From Clostridium chauvoei (GTDB taxonomy: Bacteria; Bacillota; Clostridia; Clostridiales; Clostridiaceae): a stretch of 64,000 nt of DNA. The notes beneath the pieces are model-generated. The model was given only the letters and a program-made list of their open reading frames with translations, did not search any database and was not told where the DNA came from. Positions 27,192 to 36,346 of this stretch are shown here, piece by piece. Within the stretch, counting starts at the first letter, position 1, and every line of letters starts with the position of its first letter. Where the stretch lies: assembly GCF_002327185.1 (NCBI RefSeq), contig NZ_CP018624.1:744001-808000 (forward strand), written 5' to 3'. A program made the position numbers and the translations under genes.

Positions 27192-27353
27192 ATGGCTCAT
27201 AAGAATAATAAAAATTCAAAAGATAATAAAAAGGCTAGTAAAAAAACTAAAGCAGAATTAAGAAAGATGCAAGCTGAAACCGCTGATGAGGTTGGATATT
27301 CTAAAGAATCAAGAAAACTTGGAAAAGATAAGCCAAGAAGTGAAGATAATTAA
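27192..27353 (+). CDS. Small Lys-rich protein, 53 residues
   Basis: Begins MAHKNNKNSKDNKKASKK and ends GKDKPRSEDN. About a third of the residues are Lys/Arg; it has no hydrophobic segment and is likely disordered or nucleic-acid associated. The ribosome site TAGGAGGTG with good spacing and a flanking terminator support a real gene. Similar short Lys-rich proteins occur in clostridia, but I cannot name a family or role. Confidence 0.65.
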   Translation: MAHKNNKNSKDNKKASKKTKAELRKMQAETADEVGYSKESRKLGKDKPRSEDN

Positions 27354-27360
27354 AAAATAA

Positions 27361-27399
27361 AAAAACAAATGGATTTTTTTAAAATCCATTTGTTTTTTT
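27361..27399. terminator. Bidirectional terminator
   Basis: AAACAAATGGATTTT pairs with AAAATCCATTTGTTT, with A and T runs. It ends the small Lys-rich gene and overlaps the last codons of the convergent epimerase gene. Confidence 0.85.
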
Positions 27400-28260
27400 A
27401 TAAGTTAAATTAAGACCTTGATCTAAATATATAACTGGAAGGTGAAATCCATTTTTTCTTAAATCAGTAATGTTTAAATTTAAATCCATACTTTTAAAAG
27501 GAAAGGAGTTTTCGACATTCAAATTATCTGTAGTAGTTTTTATAGTAGGTTTTATACCTAGGACTTTACCACAAGTTTCAATTAATTCTCTCAAAGAAAT
27601 TCTACTTGGGCTTGTTACGTTATATGCTCTATTTATATGATCATTATAAATTGCACACTCACAAATCTTTAATAAATCTTGTATATAAATGAATTGAATT
27701 TTTATATTATCATCTGGAATATAGATAATCTCATTATTTTTTATTTTATCGAATAAAAATGATTCTCTATAAATATTATTTCCTTCTCCATAAACGTAAG
27801 ATGGTCTGAATATTATAGCATTAAGATTATTATTTGAAATTAAGTTAGTTATATATTTTTCTGCATCAAGCTTACCTAAGCTGTAGTTTCCGAAAATAGA
27901 GTTTTCACCTTTTTTAGAATCTTCAAAGGTTTCCTCTTTAGATGGAGTATATACAGCGGCTGAAGAAAAGAAAATATATTTTTTTATAGAAGATGGATTA
28001 ATACAATTAAAAAGAATTTCTACATCTTCTTTACTATAAGCTGATATATCAAAGATAATATCGTAATGTTTAGTTTTTAAGACTTTATTTAATTCATCTT
28101 CACAACGTCTATTACATATTATATGAGTTCTAAAATCAATAGAATCTATATTTACGTCTTCATTAGTAAGAATATCTACTTCGTAGTTTTTATCAGTAAG
28201 ATATTTAGAAAGAGATCTAGATACAAACCAATTATCACCTAAAATTAAAATATTAATCAT
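27379..28260 (-). CDS. NAD-dependent epimerase/dehydratase family protein
   Basis: A 293-residue extended short-chain dehydrogenase. The N-terminal Rossmann strand is MINILILGDNWFVSRSL, a variant of GxxGxxG. The catalytic Tyr-Lys pair is in NYSLGKLDAEKY, preceded by the Ser-rich strand FFSSAAVYTP. RPSYVYGEGN and a late NVTSPSRISLRELIETCG match sugar-nucleotide epimerases. The substrate is unknown. It is monocistronic with TTTTTCCTCC (ribosome site on the minus strand) at its start. Confidence 0.85.
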   Translation of the reverse strand: MINILILGDNWFVSRSLSKYLTDKNYEVDILTNEDVNIDSIDFRTHIICNRRCEDELNKVLKTKHYDIIFDISAYSKEDVEILFNCINPSSIKKYIFFSSAAVYTPSKEETFEDSKKGENSIFGNYSLGKLDAEKYITNLISNNNLNAIIFRPSYVYGEGNNIYRESFLFDKIKNNEIIYIPDDNIKIQFIYIQDLLKICECAIYNDHINRAYNVTSPSRISLRELIETCGKVLGIKPTIKTTTDNLNVENSFPFKSMDLNLNITDLRKNGFHLPVIYLDQGLNLTYKKTNGF

Positions 28261-28363
28261 TTTTTCCTCCTAATGTTTAATTTAGTCTATAGTATAAAGT
28301 ATAGACTAAACCTCACATATAATATACATATTAATTTTAGATAAAATTAATTAATAAAAAAAT

Positions 28364-29590
28364 TTAAAATGCCCAGTTTCCATTTTTAAATATTTCAAAA
28401 GCATCTTTGTTTTCAGTGAAGCCTGTTATATCTAAATCTTCAGTACCAATCATAAAGTCAACATGTATTATTGATGTATTAACACCCTTTGATTCAAGTT
28501 CTTTATTAGACATTTCAGAGCCGTTTTCAATGCAAATAGGATAAGCTTTTCCAAAAGCTAAATGACAAGCAGCATTTTCATCAAATAAAGTGTTATAAAA
28601 AATAATATTAGAATTAGAAATAGGAGAATCGAAAGGAACTAAAGCCACTTCACCTAAATATCTAGCACCTTCATCACTTTCTAATAATTCTTTTAATACT
28701 TCATAGCCTTCTTCAGCAGAGAAGTCAACAACTTTACCCTCTTTAAAAGTAAGTGAAAAATTATTTATTAAATTTCCACCGTAGCTTAGAGGTTTAGAAG
28801 AAACAACAGTACCATTAACACCATTTTTCTTAGGAAGTGTAAAGACTTCTTCAGTTGGCATATTAGCATTAAACTCAATTCCATTAGTACAATCTTCAGA
28901 ACCACCAAACCAAATATGTCCTTTAGGTAATTCTATAGTTAAATCCGTGCCTTTATTATTTTTAAAATGTAATCTTTCGAAGTTTTTATTATTTAAATAA
29001 GTTAATTTTTCTCTTAAATTTTTATTATGTTCTTCCCAAGCTTTAATAGGATTTTCATTATCTAATCTAACTACCTTAAAAATAACTTCCCAAAGCTTTT
29101 CAACAGCAATTTCTTTTGAGACATTAGGGAATATTTTTAAAGCCCAGGCTTCTGTAGGAATAGATATTACAGTCCAACGAATTTTATTAGACATAGAGTA
29201 TTCATAGTATTCAGATAAAGCTAATTGTCTAGCTTTTTGCATAGCTGCAATTTTATCCATAGAAATACCCTTGTATGCATCAGGATCAGATGCTGATATT
29301 GAAATTACACATGCTCCATTTCTTGCATAATAATTATAAGATTCTCCAACCCAATCAGGAACAAAAGAAAGAGTTTCTATAGAAGAGTTTTCAAGTTTTA
29401 TTCTTTGTAGTTTTTGATCATTATAGTGTACTACTACATCTTTAGCGCCTATAGTATAAGCTTCTTTAGCAATTTCTCTTGCAAAATCAGCACATTCAAT
29501 AGGTGAGTTTATTATAACAGTTTGGTCTTGTTGAATATTAACTCCTTTTTTAACAGCTAATTCAGCATATTTTTTTAACATTTTTTCCAT
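28364..29590 (-). CDS. M29 family metallo-aminopeptidase
   Basis: A 408-residue leucyl-aminopeptidase of the thermophilic M29 (AmpS/PepS) family, cutting N-terminal residues from peptides in the cytoplasm. Matches include the N-terminal YAELAVKKGVNIQ and DVVVHYNDQKL, TDLTIELPKGHIWFGG, and metal-ligand region text such as NMPTEEVFTLP, ARYLGEVALV, NENAACHLAFG-like sequence (FDENAACHLAFG) and HVDFMIGTEDLDI. Full length, own ribosome site. Confidence 0.92.
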   Translation of the reverse strand: MEKMLKKYAELAVKKGVNIQQDQTVIINSPIECADFAREIAKEAYTIGAKDVVVHYNDQKLQRIKLENSSIETLSFVPDWVGESYNYYARNGACVISISASDPDAYKGISMDKIAAMQKARQLALSEYYEYSMSNKIRWTVISIPTEAWALKIFPNVSKEIAVEKLWEVIFKVVRLDNENPIKAWEEHNKNLREKLTYLNNKNFERLHFKNNKGTDLTIELPKGHIWFGGSEDCTNGIEFNANMPTEEVFTLPKKNGVNGTVVSSKPLSYGGNLINNFSLTFKEGKVVDFSAEEGYEVLKELLESDEGARYLGEVALVPFDSPISNSNIIFYNTLFDENAACHLAFGKAYPICIENGSEMSNKELESKGVNTSIIHVDFMIGTEDLDITGFTENKDAFEIFKNGNWAF

Positions 29591-29761
29591 TTAGTAACAC
29601 CTCGCAATATTTAATAATATATTTTATATTTTCCCACAATTTTAAAAATCAGTCTAGTAATTTAATAAGAGATGATTTACCCTTGTATATACTTTAATTT
29701 ATTAATATAATAGAAATACTTGAATTTAGAAGTTATAAGAGATAATACGAGGTGATTATAT

Positions 29762-30679
29762 ATGTTTAATTTATTAGAGACTTTAGTAGAAAAAAATAGA
29801 GGATATGGAGCAGAAGGAAAACTTGCATCATATATACCAGCACTTTTAGAAGCTGATCCAAATAATTTAGGAGTATGTGTTGTAGATTTACAAGGTAGAG
29901 AATACTCTGCAGGAGATTGTGATGTAAAATTTACAATTCAAAGTATTTCAAAGGTTGTAACATTAATATTAGCATTAAGAGACAATGGAAGAAAAAATGT
30001 ATTTAAGAAAGTAAATGTTGAACCTACAGGAATGGGATTTAATTCAATTGTAAATTTAGAAGTTACACAAAGTGACAGACCGTATAATCCTATGATAAAT
30101 GCAGGAGCTATAGTTACAACTTCTTTAATAGGTGGGGTAACAGAAGAAGAGAAGCTTAATAAGATATTAGAATTTTTAAGAAAAGCAACTAATAATGATG
30201 ATATTACATTAAATGAACAAGTGTATAAATCAGAAAAAGCAACAGGAGATAGAAATAGATCATTAGCATATTTTATGAAAAGTAATGATATATTATCTGG
30301 AGATATTGAAGAAATTTTAGATCTTTATTTTAAACAATGCTCAATAGAAGTAACAGCAAGAGATTTAGCAAGGTTTGGAGCTGTTTTAGCCAATGAAGGG
30401 GTAACTCCTTGGGGCGATGAAAGATTAATGTCTAGAGAAGTATGTAGAATAGTTAAGACTATAATGGTTACATGCGGAATGTATGATGCGTCAGGTGAGT
30501 TTGCAGTTCATGTTGGAATACCAGCAAAATCAGGTGTTGGTGGAGGAATTTTAGCAACAGTACCTAGAAGATATGGTATAGGTATATTTGGACCTGCATT
30601 AGATCAAAAAGGGAATAGTATGGCAGGACTTAAAGTTATAAAAGATTTATCTGATGAACTAGATTTAAGTATTTTTTAG
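29762..30679 (+). CDS. glsA: Glutaminase A
   Basis: Hydrolyses glutamine to glutamate and ammonia; a beta-lactamase-fold serine enzyme of 305 residues, the usual length. Key motifs: FTIQSISKVVTL (catalytic Ser and Lys, near residue 63), NPMINAGAIVT, GDRNRSLAYFMKS, and the C-terminal PAKSGVGGGILATVP. The ammonia can counter acid stress, and a GadC-like antiporter is encoded upstream. It is monocistronic. Confidence 0.95.
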   Translation: MFNLLETLVEKNRGYGAEGKLASYIPALLEADPNNLGVCVVDLQGREYSAGDCDVKFTIQSISKVVTLILALRDNGRKNVFKKVNVEPTGMGFNSIVNLEVTQSDRPYNPMINAGAIVTTSLIGGVTEEEKLNKILEFLRKATNNDDITLNEQVYKSEKATGDRNRSLAYFMKSNDILSGDIEEILDLYFKQCSIEVTARDLARFGAVLANEGVTPWGDERLMSREVCRIVKTIMVTCGMYDASGEFAVHVGIPAKSGVGGGILATVPRRYGIGIFGPALDQKGNSMAGLKVIKDLSDELDLSIF

Positions 30680-30861
30680 TCTAAAATTCATGAATTAATT
30701 ATAAGTAATTTGGGTAATTTTATAAATGATACTTAATATTTAATATATAAGTAAAATTTAAAATCTTACTTAATGATATAATGATTTTATAGTTAAAAAA
30801 TAGTATAATTTATAGTAAAGAAAAAACTCTAAGGAAATTAATCCTTAATTTGGAGGAATAA

Positions 30862-33468
30862 ATGGAAAGATTACTTATTTTAGATTCAAATTCTCTTTTA
30901 AATAGAGCATTTTATGCTATACCACCACTTACAACAAGTGATGGAACACATACTAATGCAGTATATGGTTTTACTAATATGCTATTTAAAATGAAAGATG
31001 AAATTAAACCAGATTATATTGTTGCAGCCTTTGATAAAAAAGGACCAACTTTTAGACATAAAGAATATGAAGAGTATAAAGCAGGAAGAAAGAAGATGCC
31101 ACCAGAGCTTGCAGAACAATTTCCTTTAATAAAGGAATTACTAGGTTTATTAGCTATAAATGTTTATGAAATAGATGGCTTTGAAGCTGATGATATAATA
31201 GGTTCTTTAGCAAAATATGCAGAGAAAAATGGTATTGAAGTATATGTAGTTACAGGAGACAAGGATGCTCTTCAATTAGCTTCACATAATATTAATGTTG
31301 TTATAACTAAAAAAGGTGTTACAGAAACAGCTATATATGATGAAAAGACTTTCATAGAGGAATTTAATGTTACACCAACACAATTTATTGATGTTAAAGG
31401 GCTTATGGGAGATAAATCAGATAATATTCCAGGAGTTCCAGGAGTAGGTGAAAAAACGGCTTATAAATTAATTCAAACTTATGGTTCTGTAGAAGAGGTT
31501 CTTAAGAATATAGATAATATTAGTGGAAAAAAGCTAAAGGAAAACTTAACTAATTTTAGTGAGCAAGCTATATTCAGCAAAAAGTTAGCCACTATAATCA
31601 CTGAAGTACCAATAGAGTTTGATTTAGATGATATAAAAAGTAAAGAGGCATATGACAGAGTTGGAGCAAAGAAGTTATTATTAAATCTTCAAATGAAATC
31701 TATAATTAATAAATTACCTGGAAATGATGAAGAAGCAGAACAAGTAAATATAGATTTCAAAGAGGTAAATACTTTAGATGAATTTAAAAAAGCAGTAAGC
31801 GAATTAGGAGATAAGTGTTTTATTACATATGAAGTAATAAACTCTTCAAAATATTCTAAGATACAATTAGCTACCTTGAATATAAATGATGGTAAAAATA
31901 CATTTATAATTGATATAGATAAAGTTATGAATGAGAACAGCGATGATGCTTTAGCTTCATTAAAAGCTTTTATGGAAAATGAAAACAAGATTAAAGTTAT
32001 ACATGATGCAAAGACTTTAATAACTATATTAAATAAAAATAATATAGAAATAAAAGCTTTTGAATTTGATACTTCAATAGCTGCTTATTTAATAGATTCA
32101 TCAAAAGGAAACTATGAAGTACAAACTTTAATAAATGACTATTTAGGGGAAGATATTAATGGCGAAGGGAATTTATTAAAGGCAAAAAATATTGCAAAAC
32201 TTAAAGAGCTATATGATGTATTAAAAGATAAAATAAAAGAAGAAGCTATGGAAGAACTTTATTATAAGGTAGAACATCCTTTAATATATATTCTTTCTTC
32301 TATGGAAGCTTTGGGCTTTAATATAAATAAAGATAAGTTAGATGAATTAGCTATTATATTTAAAGAGGAAATAGCAAAGACTGAAAAAGAAATTTTTGAG
32401 TTATCAGAAGAAGAATTTAATATAAATTCTCCAAAGCAACTTGGAAAAATACTTTTTGAAAAATTAGACTTACCAGTAATTAAGAAAACGAAAACAGGAT
32501 ATTCAACTAATGCAGAAGTCTTAGAAAAACTTCAGGATAAGCATGATATAATACCTAAAATAACTTATTATAGACAAATAACAAAATTAAATTCAACCTA
32601 TGTAGAAGGACTTAAAAATGTAATTGATGAGGATGGGCATATACATTCAAGCTTTAATCAAACTGTAACAACTACAGGAAGACTTTCAAGTACAGAGCCT
32701 AATCTACAAAATATACCTATAAAGCAAGAGATGGGTAGAGAAATAAGAAAAGTGTTTATACCTATGGAAAGCAATGATATATTACTTTCATGTGACTATT
32801 CGCAAATAGAACTAAGAGTTTTAGCTCATATGGCTGGTGATGAAAATATGATAGATGCATTTAAACACCATAGTGATATACATACTAAGACAGCTTCAGA
32901 AGTATTTAAAGTGCCTGTAGAAGAGGTTACATCCTTAATGAGAGGTAGAGCTAAGGCAGTAAACTTTGGTATAGTATATGGAATTAGTGATTTTAGTCTT
33001 TCACAAGATTTAAAAATAACTAAAAAAGAAGCTTCAGAATATATGGAAATATATTTTGATAGATATCCTAAAATAAAAGGATATCTAGAGGGCACTAAAA
33101 ATGAAGCAAAAGAAAATGGGTTTGTATTGACAATTTTAAATAGAAGAAGATTTATACCTGAAATTAAATCTTCAAATAGGATTGTTAAAGCCTTAGGTGA
33201 AAGATTAGCGATGAATGCGCCTATACAAGGAAGTGCAGCGGATATTATAAAATTAGCTATGGTTAATGTTTATAACAAATTAAAAGAAAGAAAATTACAA
33301 AGTAAAATTATATTGCAAGTTCATGATGAACTTATATTAAATGTTAAAGAAAATGAACTTGAAGAAGTTAAAAATATAGTAAAAGAAGAAATGGAAAATG
33401 TATTACAAATATCAGTGCCACTTGAGGTTGATATTAATATAGGAAAAACATGGTATGAGGCTAAGTAG
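30862..33468 (+). CDS. polA: DNA polymerase I
   Basis: An 868-residue repair and Okazaki-fragment polymerase. Residues 1-290 are the 5'-3' exonuclease (LLILDSNSLLNRAFYAIPPL, EADDIIGSLA, VKGLMGDKSDNIPGVPGVGEKTA). Residues 300-470 form the exonuclease-like domain, but the DED metal residues are not visible (ITYEVINSS at the first site), so proofreading is probably absent, as in other firmicutes. Residues 490-868 are the polymerase with LLSCDYSQIELRVLAHM and LQVHDELILNV. The gene is followed 13 bases on by coaE. Confidence 0.97.
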   Translation: MERLLILDSNSLLNRAFYAIPPLTTSDGTHTNAVYGFTNMLFKMKDEIKPDYIVAAFDKKGPTFRHKEYEEYKAGRKKMPPELAEQFPLIKELLGLLAINVYEIDGFEADDIIGSLAKYAEKNGIEVYVVTGDKDALQLASHNINVVITKKGVTETAIYDEKTFIEEFNVTPTQFIDVKGLMGDKSDNIPGVPGVGEKTAYKLIQTYGSVEEVLKNIDNISGKKLKENLTNFSEQAIFSKKLATIITEVPIEFDLDDIKSKEAYDRVGAKKLLLNLQMKSIINKLPGNDEEAEQVNIDFKEVNTLDEFKKAVSELGDKCFITYEVINSSKYSKIQLATLNINDGKNTFIIDIDKVMNENSDDALASLKAFMENENKIKVIHDAKTLITILNKNNIEIKAFEFDTSIAAYLIDSSKGNYEVQTLINDYLGEDINGEGNLLKAKNIAKLKELYDVLKDKIKEEAMEELYYKVEHPLIYILSSMEALGFNINKDKLDELAIIFKEEIAKTEKEIFELSEEEFNINSPKQLGKILFEKLDLPVIKKTKTGYSTNAEVLEKLQDKHDIIPKITYYRQITKLNSTYVEGLKNVIDEDGHIHSSFNQTVTTTGRLSSTEPNLQNIPIKQEMGREIRKVFIPMESNDILLSCDYSQIELRVLAHMAGDENMIDAFKHHSDIHTKTASEVFKVPVEEVTSLMRGRAKAVNFGIVYGISDFSLSQDLKITKKEASEYMEIYFDRYPKIKGYLEGTKNEAKENGFVLTILNRRRFIPEIKSSNRIVKALGERLAMNAPIQGSAADIIKLAMVNVYNKLKERKLQSKIILQVHDELILNVKENELEEVKNIVKEEMENVLQISVPLEVDINIGKTWYEAK

Positions 33469-33481
33469 GGGGGCTTAATTA

Positions 33482-34081
33482 ATGATTAAGGTAGGGTTAA
33501 CAGGTGGAATTGGATCTGGCAAAAGTACAGTTTCTAAAATGTTAATAGAAAAGGGGTTTTCTATTATTGATGCAGATAAAATATCCAAAGATGTGTTAGA
33601 AAAATACCCTGAAATATTAGAGAAGGTTAAAATTGAATTTGGATCAGGTTTTTTTGACTGGAGAGGTGAGTTTAGAAGAAGAGAGTTTGGTAACCATATT
33701 TTCAGATTTCCAAAACAAAGAAAAAAATATGAAGAGATAATTATACCGTATATAAAAAAAGAAATCTTAGAAACTATAGATAGATACGAGAAAAATGGAG
33801 TAGATATTGTAATTCTTGATGCCCCAACTTTAATTGAAAATGATCTACATAATAATATGGATTTTGTTGTTTTAGTTTGGGTAGATAATAATACACAAGT
33901 TCAAAGAATAAAAAATAGAGATAGACTAGGAAGAGAAGAGGCAATTAATAGGATTAATTCACAGATGCCTTTGGAGAGAAAAAAGGAATTTGCAAGTATT
34001 ATATTAAATAATAATGGGGATTTATTAAATACTAAAAATCAAGTAGATGGATTAATAGAGTTTTTAAGAGAAATTTGTTAG
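33482..34081 (+). CDS. coaE: Dephospho-CoA kinase
   Basis: Last step of coenzyme A synthesis: phosphorylates the 3'-hydroxyl of dephospho-CoA. 199 residues, standard. Walker A GLTGGIGSGKSTVSK at the N-terminus, then IIDADKIS, and the lid region NRDRLGREEAINRINSQMPLE. The gene lies between polA and a lytic transglycosylase gene and overlaps the latter's longest frame. Confidence 0.96.
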   Translation: MIKVGLTGGIGSGKSTVSKMLIEKGFSIIDADKISKDVLEKYPEILEKVKIEFGSGFFDWRGEFRRREFGNHIFRFPKQRKKYEEIIIPYIKKEILETIDRYEKNGVDIVILDAPTLIENDLHNNMDFVVLVWVDNNTQVQRIKNRDRLGREEAINRINSQMPLERKKEFASIILNNNGDLLNTKNQVDGLIEFLREIC

Positions 34082-34095
34082 TAGGGAGAATGACT

Positions 34096-34641
34096 ATGAA
34101 ATTTAAACGCATATTAATATTCTTGCTTACCTTAATTATAGGATATTTTGGGTTGATTTTTTTCATGAAACAGTATGTTTTTCCTTACAAATATACTGAT
34201 TACGTAGAGAAATATAGTGAGGAATATGACTTAGATCCATTATTAGTATTAGCTGTTATAAAAGCTGAAAGCGATTTTGAAGAACAGGCTGTATCTAATA
34301 GAGGAGCTAAGGGATTAATGCAAGTTATGGATAATACAGCAGAATGGGCATGTAAGGAAATTGGCATAAATTATTTTATGCCTAATATGCTGATGGATCC
34401 TGAATTAAATATAAGGCTTGGATGTTGGTATTTACACAATTTACGAGATGAATTTAAAGACTTAGATTTAATTATAGCAGCCTATAATGGGGGAAGTGGA
34501 AACGTAAATAAATGGTTAAATGATGATGAGTATTCAAAAGATGGAGAAACATTATCATATATACCTTTTAAAGAAACTAAAAAATACGTTGATAAAGTAA
34601 AAACTAATTACAGTGTCTATAAATATCTATATGGAAAGTAA
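34096..34641 (+). CDS. Lytic transglycosylase (Slt domain)
   Basis: A 181-residue membrane-anchored murein lytic transglycosylase. One N-terminal transmembrane helix (FKRILIFLLTLIIGYFGLIF), then a goose-lysozyme-like domain with the catalytic Glu in LAVIKAESDFEEQAVS, GAKGLMQVMDNTAEW, and IIAAYNGGSGNVNKWL. The ATG at 34096 is chosen because GGGAG sits seven bases upstream; the longer frame overlaps coaE. The order polA-coaE-slt is common in clostridia. Confidence 0.93.
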   Translation: MKFKRILIFLLTLIIGYFGLIFFMKQYVFPYKYTDYVEKYSEEYDLDPLLVLAVIKAESDFEEQAVSNRGAKGLMQVMDNTAEWACKEIGINYFMPNMLMDPELNIRLGCWYLHNLRDEFKDLDLIIAAYNGGSGNVNKWLNDDEYSKDGETLSYIPFKETKKYVDKVKTNYSVYKYLYGK

Positions 34642-34667
34642 AAAAGCACCAAAAGGTGCTTTTTTAT
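34640..34667. terminator. Bidirectional terminator
   Basis: AAAAAGCACC/GGTGCTTTTT with an AAAA loop, between the transglycosylase gene and the convergent methyltransferase gene. Confidence 0.88.
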
Positions 34668-35527
34668 TATTTAAATATTGCAGTTATCCATTCGTTTGTT
34701 TGATATTTTTCTTGTAATTTAAAACCATAGTTTTCTACGGCTTGTCTTACTTCATCAAAACTCCATTCTACTAAACCGGATATAAGTATTTTACCATTTT
34801 CATCTAAATGTCTTTTGATGAAATCCATAAACATTTTAGTTTCTTCTCCACCAATATTTATATATATCCATTCAAATTTTTCATTAACATCCATTTCATC
34901 TGATAGTAAATCTCCTATAAGAACTTTAATGTTATAAAGTCCATTAAGAGAAGCATTTAATTCAACTTCATCAGTAACATCTCTTATATCTACTGCGGTT
35001 ACTGAGGAAGCACCTGCAATTGAAGATGCAATAGATAATATTCCAGAACCAGTACCTATGTCTAGAACATTTTTGTTTGTTAAATTTAATTTAGTAAGAA
35101 TTAAATTTAAAAGGTCTTTTGTAGTTTCATGAAGTCCAGTTCCAAAAGCTCCTTGAGATATGAAATTAATTTTACTTTTATTGTTAATTTCTTCTTCTGG
35201 AGAAGCAAGAACCCATTCATTGTTAATTTCAACGATAGGAAAATCATAATTTGTATAATCATAATTAACTTCTTCAATATTTTCAAGTTTTGTTTCTAAA
35301 AGTGAAGTAACTAATTCTTTAAAGTTTTCAAAATCTTTATCTTCACCATCAAAAGCAACTTTAAGTGTAATTGAAGAATCATTTTTTTCTAAATATCCAT
35401 ATCCATAATCATCTTTAGTTATTTCAAGTGGAGTATCATAGAAAAAATTGAAGATATCATTGATTTGCAAAAGTTCAATTTTTTTATCTAAATCACAATT
35501 AAGAATATTATAAGATATAATTTTCAT
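34667..35527 (-). CDS. PrmA-like (ribosomal protein L11 methyltransferase family) protein
   Basis: A 286-residue SAM-dependent methyltransferase. The C-terminal half has the PrmA landmarks: FGTGLHETTKDLLNLI, then NVLDIGTGSGILSIAS (motif I), AVDIRDVTDEVELNASLNG. The N-terminal substrate-binding half is present but divergent and it is shorter than the usual ~312 residues. Classical prmA sits next to dnaJ; this one is isolated and convergent to the transglycosylase, so it may be a paralogue with another protein substrate. Confidence 0.75.
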   Translation of the reverse strand: MKIISYNILNCDLDKKIELLQINDIFNFFYDTPLEITKDDYGYGYLEKNDSSITLKVAFDGEDKDFENFKELVTSLLETKLENIEEVNYDYTNYDFPIVEINNEWVLASPEEEINNKSKINFISQGAFGTGLHETTKDLLNLILTKLNLTNKNVLDIGTGSGILSIASSIAGASSVTAVDIRDVTDEVELNASLNGLYNIKVLIGDLLSDEMDVNEKFEWIYINIGGEETKMFMDFIKRHLDENGKILISGLVEWSFDEVRQAVENYGFKLQEKYQTNEWITAIFK

Positions 35528-35619
35528 AAGAATACCTCTTTTATAAAATTTTAATTAAAGTATAAATTATGTAAAGCTGAAAGTCAATATAAAATTTGTA
35601 ATAAAATGGTGATTGTTGA

Positions 35620-36234
35620 CTACTTTCTTTTTTTAGGACTTTTATTAGTTTTTTTTGTCTTTAGATTCTTTTTTTTAGCTACTGAGAATCCAAAACTACC
35701 TATTGAATTTTGAGGAAGCCTAAAGTATTCCCCATGACAATAGGAAATTAAATCACCTTTCTCAAAGTGAATTTTCCCTTTTTCATCAATAAGAGAATCA
35801 TTAATATGAGATGCTAAAACTTCGGCAATAAACATATCGTGAGTTCCAAGTGGTAAAATTTGTTTTACTTTACATTCAATTGTTATAGGACATTCATCTA
35901 TATAAGCTACATTAACATTTGTACCTTCTTTCATAGTAAAGCCCATTTCTTTTATTTTATCAATTTTTTTACCAGGTTTAACACCACAAAAATCAACAGC
36001 TTTAACCATTTTAGATGAAGGGATGTTAACTATAAATTCCATTGTTTCCTTTATATATTCATAAGATAATCTTTCAGGTCTTATAGATATAGAAAGCATA
36101 GGAGGCTTTGTACATACAGTTCCAGTCCAACCAACAGTAAATACATTATCTTTACCATCTGAATTTCTAGAAGTTATTAAAACTACTGGTACAGGGTTTA
36201 AAACCACACTACCTTTAAAATCAACTTTTTTCAT
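35620..36234 (-). CDS. Flavin reductase-like (flavoredoxin type) protein
   Basis: A 204-residue FMN-binding split-barrel protein: PVPVVLITSRNSDGKDNVFTV, GWTGTVCTKPPMLSISIRPERLSYE, EFIVNIPSSKMVKAVDFCGVKPG, and LPLGTHDMFIAEVLA. Such proteins bind FMN and act as flavin reductases or electron carriers. The C-terminal 25 residues are an unusual basic tail (KKKNLKTKKTNKSPKKRK) not expected in the core fold. Monocistronic. Confidence 0.88.
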   Translation of the reverse strand: MKKVDFKGSVVLNPVPVVLITSRNSDGKDNVFTVGWTGTVCTKPPMLSISIRPERLSYEYIKETMEFIVNIPSSKMVKAVDFCGVKPGKKIDKIKEMGFTMKEGTNVNVAYIDECPITIECKVKQILPLGTHDMFIAEVLASHINDSLIDEKGKIHFEKGDLISYCHGEYFRLPQNSIGSFGFSVAKKKNLKTKKTNKSPKKRK

Positions 36235-36320
36235 AAATTAGCTCCTTATCTTATATAATTACTTTAGAATTATAACATATTTAAGAAAAATGTGTTAGGA
36301 ATAACATGGATAACGTATAT

Positions 36321-36346
36321 AAAAAAAGTGCCTTAAGGCACTTTTT
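36321..36346 (-). terminator. Terminator after dacF
   Basis: AAAGTGCC/GGCACTTT with a TTAA loop and flanking A/T runs, at the 3' end of dacF on the minus strand. Confidence 0.85.
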
